From: Pomphorhynchus laevis
Taxonomy: Eukaryota > Acanthocephala > Palaeacanthocephala > Echinorhynchida > Pomphorhynchidae
Reading direction: 5' to 3'
DNA length: 64,000 bases
Assembly: GCA_012934845.2 (NCBI GenBank)
Contig: WNNJ02003558.1
Location: forward strand, 56,991-120,990
A model generated the notes under the pieces. That model had not been told where the DNA came from and ran no database searches. It worked only from the letters and a program-made list of their open reading frames with translations. Position numbers and translations under genes: made by a program. Shown one piece after another: positions 55,333 to 64,000 of the stretch (its first letter is position 1; the number at the start of each line of letters is the position of its first letter).

Positions 55333-55673
55333 CAACTCATTTTTCACAAATTGTAAAAATTCGTGTAAATCCGTATATTGTCGAAATTTGTTGTTATTTT
55401 TATTATTTTATTTGACGTTGTTCCTTAAACGATAATCGTCTTTTTAACCAATTTACCTCTTTCTCTACGAGAGAATAACTAACAGTTTTATATCCTTGTA
55501 TCATTCATTGTACAGTCAATTGACATCCTGATTTGTGTTGTAAATGCATCTTCTGAATGATTTGTGTAAAAATTATTTTTCTTTCGATTTCCATTTTTTT
55601 TCTAGTATGTATTTCTTCATACTGTGTATCGAATAACTATTTTGACAATTGATTGTCAGAAATTGACAATAAA
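55333..55673 (+). promoter_or_regulatory. 3' untranslated region with poly(A) signal
   Basis: AATAAA at 55668-55673 is the first well-placed canonical signal after the stop, giving a 3' UTR of about 350 bases. Later AATAAA hexamers exist, so longer forms are possible. Confidence 0.55.
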
Positions 55674-56002
55674 TCGATTTTGATTGATATTTTATCGATT
55701 AAAGTAAAACACAAATAACACTTTATTAAATAACTAGTTAAAATTAAACAAATATTAAATTATACGAATAATGTAAGTGTTAGATTATGTTCACCCAATC
55801 TGCATATTGAATCTCTTCTATAGGAGAACAGCATAATAACAAATGAAAATTTAACATTTTATATTTAACAGAGCTGCTTTCTGATGGTAACATTAAACGA
55901 TATTGACAACATAGATATAAATGTGGTCTATATGAAGACTACATATTTTTAATGAAGATAAAAAAAGTGTAGTTATTTATTATTAAAAATTAATTTTCAA
56001 TA
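55674..56002. other. Intergenic: nothing recognised
   Basis: AT-rich spacer between the gene and the second Penelope-like cluster. Confidence 0.5.
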
Positions 56003-56384
56003 TCAAATCAGCTAACTGAGTCTACATATTTTATGATTTACATAAATAAAAATTAAGATAAATAATAAATAATTATATAATATTTTACACTATTTTTATT
56101 TATATCGAGTTGAAATTAAAAATTTAAATTTAAAATAAAAGATAATTTTCGTGAATTGAATAATAAATATCAGACGATGTATAAAAATAAAGATTATTGG
56201 TCATCAGTAGGAACTACAATGTTATTGTAGTTCCTACTATTACTGTTTTTGTATATAACAATAACAGTAATACTGTTATTGTATTTATTACAATAGTTTC
56301 AATAATGTTATTGTATTTATTATTTTCATTCAGACAGATTTTCACACTAATATCACCCATTTAAAGTGGGTGATATTACACATT
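56003..56384 (-). mobile_element. Penelope-like 3' terminus K, inverted, plus hairpin
   Basis: AAATCAGCTAACTGAGTCTA opens it, then the AT tail and the start of the structured region (AGGAACTACAATGTTA). This breaks off into TTGTATTTATTA repeats and a perfect 12-bp inverted repeat (TAATATCACCCA / TGGGTGATATTA, 56348-56378) that is not part of the usual element. Confidence 0.75.
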
Positions 56385-57245
56385 CTGAGTCTACATATTT
56401 TATACTAAATATAAATAAAAATTAAGACAATTATAAATAATAATTATATAAGATTTTATACAAGTTATATTTATATAACAGTAAAATTTGTTATTAAAAT
56501 TTTAAATAAAAATCAATTTTTATGAATTGACTAATAAATAACAAACGAAGTATAATTATAAATAATAAATAATTTTATGAATTGACTAATAAATAACAAA
56601 CGATGTATCAGAATAAGGATTAGAGGTAATCAGGAGGAACTGCTTTGTTATCAGGTTCCGGATCGTTATTTATCGACCTAACATTGCAGCGAGGTCAGAT
56701 TCATACTAATGATGTATTTCCTCTGATGAACTTTAATTATCGAGCATGCTATTCTAATACAAAGTATATTATTTATTACCCATCTATAAACATTTTCCGC
56801 CTAAGAGTTCAAATTTATTTTTAATATTATTGTGTTGATTTTTATATTTTAATATTTTCTGTTTGATGGTATTTTTATAGTAACCTAGTTTAAAATGTGC
56901 ATCTATTAAATTATTTAAATGATTTAGAAGAAAGCCAATATCATTACATATTGTTGCAATTCTTAAAATTTCATTATTTAATGTATTATATTTTATATTA
57001 TATGGTATGCATGAATGCTCATGCAAAAATATGTTTCTTGTAAATTTAAATATGTCATCTTTACGATATAAATTAAAAGTAGTTTTAATTTATGTTAATT
57101 TAATGTTCATATCTAAATATATACCTTCTTTATCGTTAATATTGGTTTTATTAAGAATAAGGCTACCTGGATAAATTTGTTCGCTTATTGAATAAAAATT
57201 ATTAGAATTAAATACACATATATCATCAATATATTAAAACATTTC
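56385..57245 (-). mobile_element. Penelope-like copy L, inverted 3' half
   Basis: Two successive starts of the AT tail (56385-56560 and 56570 on), the structured region (about 56607-56760, nearly identical to copy H including CGTTATTTATCGACC), and the reverse transcriptase end with an 80-codon open piece (HEHSCIPYNIKYNT). It breaks off just after motif C, abutting copy M. Confidence 0.88.
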
Positions 57246-58936
57246 ATAAACAACAGACGTTGTATCAGAATAAGAATTAGAGGTCATCAGGAGGAACTGC
57301 TATGCTATCAGGTTTCGGCCCCTAACTCCTCTACCCAACATTGCAGCTGGGCCTAATACATGCTAATGATGTATTTCCTCTGATAAAACTATCTAGTATC
57401 TTATTCTAATGCAAAGTATATTATTTATTATCCATCCATAAAAATTTGCCACTTAAGAGTTTAAATTTATTCTTTATATTATTGTGTTGATTTATATATT
57501 TTACTATTTTCTGCTTGATGTTATTTTTGTAGTAACCTAGTTTAAAATTTGTATATATTTAATTATTTAAATGATTATGAAGAAAGCCAATATCATTACA
57601 TATTGATGCAATTCTTAAAATTTCATTATTTAATGTATTATATTTTATATTATATGGTATGCATGAATGCTCATGCAAAAATATGTTTCTTGTAAATTTA
57701 AATATGTCATCTTTACGATATAAATTAATAGTAGTTTTAGTTAATGTTAATTTAATGTTCATATCTAGATATACACCTTCTTTATCATTAATATTGGTTT
57801 TGTTAAGAAAAATGCTTTCTAGATAAATTTGTTCGCTTATTGAATAAAAATTATTAGAATTAAATACACATATATCATTAATGTATCGAAACATATATTT
57901 CATATATTTATATTGTTTAGATTTAGTTTTTATACAGTTATGAACAAATTCATATTCTATAAAGCTTAAAAACAAGTCAGCTATAATTGGGCTACTATTA
58001 CCACCCATTGGAACACCTTTTATTTGTCTAAATATAGATGTCCCTACTTTTAAATAATTTTGATTTATCAAAATATTTAAGGATTCTATTAATTCAATTT
58101 TATCCATATATTTATATTTACTTGATGGTTTAATTTTTGTTAGATAGGCGTTATAATTATTATAACATATATATGTATATCTTTTTCCGAATATAAGATT
58201 AATTAATTTTACTAACGCTTCTTTAATATCTACTAAATCTAGATTTGTATAAAGCGTACTAAAATCGTATGTATTTATATTTCTGAAAATTTATTCCTTT
58301 TGTCTGTTCTAAAAATTCTTTTGTAGAATTAATACTGAAATAGTGTTTTATACCAGTATTAATTTCGATTACCTTGCAATATTTTTTAAAATGTGCTTTA
58401 ATTACTTTAAGTATTTTATTCATATAGACAGAAAGTGGTTTTAATGTACATTTAAACGCACTACATATGAACCTAGGTTTTATTGGATTTTTATGTAATT
58501 TTGGATTCCAATATAATATAGGTATAGTTTTATTATCTAATTCAACCTTTATACCCTTTTTATCCATTATAGAACAGTGACTTGTAATAATTGTTTCTAA
58601 ACTCAACTCACTACGTTCATATGTTGGATTTACATTTAAATCATTAGAATTAACCTCTTTCACTAGTATATCATAATAAAGCTTTTTGCATATGAAGACA
58701 AAGTTATTACTAGCTTTATCAATAGTTGTTATTATATAGTTATCCTTTAATTTAGTAAGTTCTTTATACATATCTTTATTAATTTTATCTTTCCTTTTGT
58801 AATTGTTTGTTATTTTCATTTTATTTTTAATTTTATCAAATATATAATCTTTCCAAATTTTTATCTTAGATATATTCGAGCTTTCACTATTAATCAGCTT
58901 ACTAAAGTAATCATTTAAGTTATTATATAACGAATT

Positions 58937-59207
58937 ACTAGCTTTATCAATATTATATAGTTATGCTTCAAATTAGTAAGTTCTGTATACTTATCTTTAT
59001 TAATTTTTCACTTTTTTAATTTTATCTAATCTATAATCTTTAAAACTTTAAATTCGTTAAATTTTGTTAACGAATCTATGGAATATATGTTTATATATTA
59101 AATTTAGGAATATATGTTATATAGTATAATTATAGTCTATAATTATAATTATAATTATAACTATAATTATAATTATAGTTATGATATTGTTTATCAATGT
59201 ACAAAAT
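58937..59207 (-). other. 271-bp insert flanked by 28-bp direct repeats
   Basis: The 28 bases at 58909-58936 recur exactly at 59208-59235 (starting AATCATTTAAGTTATTATAT). The insert between them matches 21236-21507 of the other cluster in inverse orientation, including TATAATTATAATTATAG repeats and a shortened KINKDMYKEL region. It is best explained by a template jump to a rearranged copy and back. Confidence 0.8.
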
Positions 59208-59540
59208 AATCATTTAAGTTATTATATAACGAATTGTAAATTTTATTTTTGTCGTTGTTATTATTTAATCTATATTTATATCCTTTTGATAGCAGCTTTC
59301 TTAATTCACAATTTTCAATTAATTCTAGATTATGGGTACATATATGTTCATTTATTTTATCAAAACTAAGACTTTTACAATTGCATTCTGTTTCCATTAT
59401 GTTTCTAATATTATCGTTACATATTGATTTTAATTCTTTATTATAATTACAAATTTTTCGTCCTAATGGTGGTAGGAGTTTATACCTTACCTTTGGAATA
59501 TATTTACTTAAATCTGATCCTTTATTAATGAAGTTTATGG

Positions 59541-60245
59541 TTAATGTATAGATTCTATTATTTCTTTACTTTTAGAATTATTTAAAAGTCCGGCTATATT
59601 TATATCTTTTAATATTTCTAATTGTTCATTTATATACATATCTTTTTTAATATTTTTAACTCTATTTTTCCTATTCCTTTTATCACCATGACTTCTTGGT
59701 TTGCGTTTAACCGGATTATTATAATATAGTTGTTTATTATGTATTATACTACTTCTGTCAATTCCTTGTACCACGTCATTCAATCCTAATGGGTACATGG
59801 AATTAAGCGTTTTAATCCAAAAATCTTCTTTTTCTAATAGTTTTTGATTTAATATTGATATGTTTTCTTTAATAATATGTTCTAAAATAAATAATTTACA
59901 GTTTTTAATATCATGTCCTATTAATCTCATATGTTTATGAAATATAGTTTGACTATTATGCTGTATATTATATATGTGTTGCCTAAACCTAGTTTTTAAC
60001 ATTTGATATGTTTTTCCTATATACTGCAATCCACATGTACATTGTATAAGATACACTACACCTGTGGTATTGCAGTTACAATTATTATTAATATTTAATG
60101 AAAAACATTTGTTTGTCGTATTACTTACGATACAATTATTATTATTTATAACATCACAAACTATACAATTTTTTCTGTTACATTTAAAAGATCTAAAATT
60201 GAAATCATTAGTACTTACGTATTTTTCTAATATGGTTGAGTACAT
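59541..60245 (-). CDS. GIY-YIG endonuclease with full N-terminus (copy M)
   Basis: Starts MYSTILEKYVSTNDF, with an in-frame stop just upstream. The Cys-rich entry CNRKNCIVCDVI and NNNCNCNTTGVV precede VYLIQCTCGLQYIGKTY, LKTRFRQH, HKHMRLIGHD and LLEKEDFWIKTL with PLGLNDVV. The Cys and His residues around the GIY half fit the CCHH motif described for animal Penelope endonucleases, which Chlamys elements lack. A basic linker (KRKPRSHGDKRNRKNR) leads directly into MYINEQLEILK, the start of the reverse transcriptase part. The frame then runs into a rearranged segment and ends. Confidence 0.88.
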   Translation of the reverse strand: MYSTILEKYVSTNDFNFRSFKCNRKNCIVCDVINNNNCIVSNTTNKCFSLNINNNCNCNTTGVVYLIQCTCGLQYIGKTYQMLKTRFRQHIYNIQHNSQTIFHKHMRLIGHDIKNCKLFILEHIIKENISILNQKLLEKEDFWIKTLNSMYPLGLNDVVQGIDRSSIIHNKQLYYNNPVKRKPRSHGDKRNRKNRVKNIKKDMYINEQLEILKDINIAGLLNNSKSKEIIESIH

Positions 60246-60303
60246 GTAACTTTTAAGTCATAATTTTTAACGTTGCTTTTTCGGTGTCGCCACCTAGTTT
60301 AGT

Positions 60304-60560
60304 TTCATTATTTGTTTTATTACGTACTAGTGAATTTTCACTGTTTAATTTTTTTGTTTAACAAAAAAGGAGTACATCTAGTTGTTTGATCTACTGCGCT
60401 GTGGTAAACATGGTTTTGGAAAGGATTATGAACTCTTTGATTTGCTGCGTAGTGAACTAACTATATATTTTGATTTCGTTGTACATTTTCATAATCTTGT
60501 CCTGAGGATGACAGCAAGTTGCTATCGAAAATTTGAATCTTAATAAAAATAATAATTTCA
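60304..60560 (+). mobile_element. 3' end of another retroelement with hammerhead-like core
   Basis: CTGAGGA (60502-60508), T, stem GACAGCA / TGCTATC (one mismatch), then GAAA (60527-60530), with AATAAAAATAAT just beyond. The CTGAGGATGAC...TCGAAA pattern is common at Penelope-like element ends in invertebrates. No coding region is attached. It borders the 5' end of copy M. Confidence 0.45.
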
Positions 60561-62035
60561 CTCTCACCACTAATTAAATATAATTTAAAATAAGTAATAA
60601 TAATCAATTTGTAAAGTGAATTAAATTTGCTTCCAGCATTTCATCTGAATTATATACTTTGAAACTAACTGAATAGATTATGCCTATAATATTGTATTTT
60701 AAGGATTCGAATATAATTTAATATTACTACTTAAAAGTATCTAATTTTACTAACATAAGCTGAATTAAAATTAAATTTATCATTTATAAAGAATAAATAA
60801 TTACAAATGAATAATTATTAATATAATTTGATGATATATATTGTATCAAGTAATAAAAATGTACTTTTGACATTATTATTAGAAAATACTGACATTTAAT
60901 TATGAAAAAGTATTGATTAACAAATTATTTAAGTTAATAGATTAAATATTTGTACATTTTGTTAAATATATTTTGTTTAAGCAACAACAATGATATTTCC
61001 TGCCGATATATAACGAGTGAACATATAAAAATGAGTGAACAATTAAAAATAGCTAAGACATAGAAGACTTGTAATCTGTATGTGTTTTGAGTTTTCGTTC
61101 AAAGATGTCATAAACAAAGAATATTCCATCATTTAGTTATGGCTAAAAGTTCCATGTCAAAGTTAGGTACAGATGATCCTACCTAAAAAATTCGAATAGC
61201 AAAATATTGATTTTATAAATTATTATAATTGCGATCCACATAATATTTATATCGCTAGTGTCCGTACGGACTTTAAAGTACGGGTGGATTAAACACATTA
61301 ACTTCTGTTCTTAAATTGATATAATCATATTTTTAGTTCTGTATTATTGCATTTAGGTGAAATTGAATTTATGACAAAATCAAACTCGCTATTGAATATA
61401 AAAGAATTTATAAAGTTAAATGATAAATACATTGAGTTTGGTCAAATGATAAAAGGTATTTATTTGCACAGTGTTTAATTTTTGTTGGTCAATAAACTGC
61501 TAGATTGGATAGTAAAAGTAAATTGCCAGGAACGATGGAACAATAAGTTACTTGTAGAAATCGAAGAGCGGTTAAAAGATCAACTTAATGGCTGCGATTT
61601 AAACCAATAAGGATTGCAGTGCAAAAATATACATTTTGATTTATTACGAAAGACTTTGGGATTTAGAATTGCCTATATAAGCTCTACTGTTAATTCTGTT
61701 TTATGTTTAAGCTAAATTCAAAATCTATAAATGAGGAAATCATACCATACTTTTACTTTATGAACTTCCAGTATCATAAATAAAAACTCACAACATGCTC
61801 ATAATAACAACTCGTTTAAACGTCTCAGAGGGTAAAGCGCTTTTGAGCTTGTCAAATGGATGAGTTAGCTGTGATTTTTCTAATAACTTTTACAAGTAGA
61901 ACGTTACGTAATTCCAGCTAGATTCATTACCAGAAAATATGTTTTTTAGATATATAAAAAATATAATACTATGAAATATTATAATACTATGAAATACTAT
62001 TTAATATTTAAATGTTATATCAAGTTATACTGTTA
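60561..62035. other. Intergenic: nothing recognised
   Basis: AT-rich, open frames short, no repeat or gene identified. AATATTATAATACTATGAAAT-like sequence is duplicated near 61965-61998. Confidence 0.5.
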
Positions 62036-63095
62036 AATGTATAGATAAAATTGAATTAATAGCAGCCTCAAATATTTTTATAAACCAAAATTATTTAAAA
62101 GTAGGAAAATCGATATCAAAGCAAGTAAAAGATTTTCTAATAGGAGGTAATAGTAGCCCAATTAAAGCTGACTTATTTTTAAGCTTTATTGAATATGAAT
62201 TTGTATATTAAAGTTTAAAAATAAATCTAAATTATAAAAAGATATGAAACATGTTTCGATACATTGATGATATATGTGTATTTAATTCTAATAATTTTTA
62301 TTCAATAAGTGAGCACATTTATCCAGAAAGCCTTATTCTTAACAAAACCAATATTAATGATAAAGAAGGTGTATATCTAGATATGAACATTAAATTAACA
62401 TTAACTAAAACTACTATTAATTTATATCGTAAAGATGACATATTTAAATTTACAAGAAACATATTTTTGCATGAGCATTCATGCATACCATATAATATAA
62501 AATATAATACATTAAATAATGAAATTTTAAGAATTGCAACAATATGTAACGATATTGGCTTTCTTTAAAATCATTTAAATAATTTAATAGATACATATTT
62601 TAAACTAGGTTACTATAAAAATAACATCAAGCAGAAAATAGTAAAATATATAAATCAACACAATAATATAAAGAATAAATTTAAACTCTTAAGTGGCAAA
62701 TTTTTATGGATGGATAATAAATAATATACTTTGCATTAGAATAAGATACTAGATAGTTATTTCAGAGGAAATACATCATTAGCATGTATTTGGCCCCGCT
62801 GCTATGTTGGGTAGAGGAGTTAGGGGCCGAAACCTGATAGCAATAGCAGTTCCTCCTGATGACCTCTAATTCTTATTCTGATACAACGTCTGTTATTTAT
62901 TAGTCAATTCATAAAAATGACGTTTATTTTAAATTTTATTTTTTATTTTTTTATTTTTATTTTTATTTTTTAACTTGATTTAAATTATAGAAAATCTAAA
63001 AACAATTGTTAATTTTATTATTTAATTATTAAATTTTGATTTAGCATTATTATGTTTTGTTTATTTTATAATTATATAACAATACGTAAACTCAA
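62036..63095 (+). mobile_element. Penelope-like copy N, 3' half
   Basis: Begins in the MDKIELIESL region, decayed up to about 62245, then near-identical to copies A and B from MFRYIDDICVF on (62251-62568, marker EHIYPESLILNKT) through the structured region (about 62733-62883, with GGCCCC/GGGGCC intact) to the tail. The abrupt change from decayed to fresh sequence suggests a jump between an old and a young template. Confidence 0.88.
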
Positions 63096-63147
63096 AATCT
63101 TAATATAAAATCTTAAATAATTTGTAGTAATAATTTTAAATAATTTG

Positions 63148-63830
63148 AAATTTACAAGAAACATATTTTTGCATGAGCATTCATGCATACCATATAATCT
63201 AATACATACGATTTTAGTACGCTTTATACAAATCTAGATTTAGTAGATATTAAAGAAGTGTTAGTAAAATTAATTAATCTTATATTCGGAAAAATATATA
63301 CATATATATGTTATAATAATTATAACGCCTATCTAACAAAAATTAAACCATCAAGTAAATATAAATATATGGATAAAATTGAATTAAGAGAATCCTTAAA
63401 TATTTTTTATAAATCAAAATTATTTAAAAGTAGGGACATCTATATTTAGACAAGTAAAAGGTTGTTCTAATGGGGTGGTAATAGTATCCCAATTATTGCT
63501 GACTTGTTTTTAAGCTTTATAGAATATGAATTTGCTCATAAATGTGTAAAAACTAAATCTAAACAATATAAATATCTGAAATATATGTTTCGATATATGG
63601 ATGATATATGTGTGTATTTAATTCTAGCAATTTTTGTTCAATAAGCGAACAAATTTATTCAGGTAGACTCATTCTTAATAAAACCAATATTGATGATAAA
63701 GAAGGTATATATCTTGATATGACCATTAAATTAACATCAATTAAAACTACTTTTAATTTATATCGTAAAGATGACATATATAAATTCACAAAAAAACATA
63801 TTTTTAGATGATCATTCATGCATTTTAATA
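63148..63830 (+). mobile_element. Penelope-like copy O, rearranged reverse transcriptase part
   Basis: A C-terminal scrap (FTRNIFLHEHSCIPYN) joins directly to motif A (YDFSTLYTNLDLVDI) and then runs on through the IFGKIYTYICYNNY region and motif C (MFRYMDDIC here) to KDDIYKFTKK. The frame is broken several times. The marker is SEQIYSGRLILNKT, so it is a divergent member. Confidence 0.85.
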
Positions 63831-63861
63831 TTTTAATGTTAATTGTACTAAAGCATTAAAA

Positions 63862-64000
63862 CATTATTATTTTAATGCTTTTAAATGTGTAAAATCAATA
63901 GCATCCGAAAATCGGCCATGTAATATAGGGGTGCCTCAAGGTTCAGTATTGGGTCCATTGTTATTTAGTGTCTACATCAACGATCTACCGGAATTTATTG
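63862..64000 (+). mobile_element. LINE reverse transcriptase, cut by window edge
   Basis: Reads [20 protein letters not shown], then [20 protein letters not shown], the motif B region of CR1/Jockey-like non-LTR elements ([13 protein letters not shown].(I/V)YINDLP). It is open to the right edge; the upstream part is not present beyond about 63862. Confidence 0.85.

Larger units (their letters stand above)
57246..60303 (-). mobile_element. Penelope-like copy M, nearly full length, inverted
   Basis: Reading 5' to 3' on the minus strand: the leader hairpin (60283-60294), endonuclease (60245-59541), then a rearranged N-terminal linker region with the CxC motif (ECNCKSL near 59380), a 271-bp foreign insert at 58937-59207, the fingers and palm (58819-58259, 58107-57559) and the structured 3' region (about 57265-57415; core GCCCA...TGGGT). 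The outer 3' tail is missing. It has several disruptions. Together with copy A it defines the full layout of the element, about 3.3 kb. Confidence 0.9.

Noticed and set aside
1-64000. LTR retroelements, Polintons, DNA transposases, tRNA or rRNA genes, CRISPR arrays
   Set aside because: No integrase, protease, capsid or transposase motifs, long terminal direct repeats, tRNA-like folds or spaced repeats were seen; the copied ends here belong to Penelope-like elements.

Overview
The window is AT-rich metazoan DNA, and almost all of it is a single host gene on the + strand. I read 16 exons from a start at 2190 to a stop at 55332. Together they encode a protein of about 1278 residues with BAH, ELM2, SANT and GATA-finger domains in that order, followed by the C-terminal hallmarks of atrophins (an NSCSRTDIIY motif, DTPALR, a His-rich run). 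This is an atrophin of the RERE/Grunge type. Seven introns are only 46 to 55 nt long, with TTTTCAG-like acceptors, which suggests a nematode. An AT-rich, repeat-rich enoplean would fit, but the species is inference.

Layout: 1-1260 is a divergent satellite with a higher-order period. 1261-2189 is the gene's upstream region. Exons 1-3 (2190-2619, BAH) are followed by a 25.7 kb intron. That intron holds AT-rich DNA, a 290-bp tandem repeat with a strong hairpin, a LINE fragment, a 3' fragment of an aldehyde dehydrogenase 3 gene (pseudogene), and a cluster of Penelope-like retroelements at 12.3-23.7 kb. Exon 4 lies alone at 28.35 kb. Exons 5-9 (ELM2, SANT) run from 33.2 to 45.8 kb, with introns carrying more Penelope-like fragments and, at 38.4-40.6 kb, a composite of a LINE reverse transcriptase inside inverted repeats. 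Exons 10-16 (GATA finger and atrophin part) run from 47.4 to 55.3 kb. Beyond the gene, 56.0-63.8 kb is a second Penelope-like cluster, and the last 140 bases are another LINE reverse transcriptase.

The main mobile element is a Penelope-like element with a GIY-YIG endonuclease in front of the reverse transcriptase and a CxC motif between them. This permuted order is that of the Naiad clade. One copy (12268-15247) keeps an uninterrupted 702-codon reverse transcriptase. Other copies are truncated, inverted, tandem or mosaic, as expected from template switching. The copies share a roughly 150-nt 3' region that folds on paper into nested stems with a pseudoknot whose core hairpin changes in a compensatory way between copies. 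It does not match a hammerhead ribozyme. Separate hammerhead-like cores (CUGANGA, stem, GAAA) occur at 40.55 kb and 60.50 kb, next to other elements.

No tRNA, rRNA, CRISPR array, LTR retrovirus or DNA transposase gene was recognised. All splice sites, structures and family assignments come from reading the sequence and from memory of the families; nothing was searched or folded by computer.
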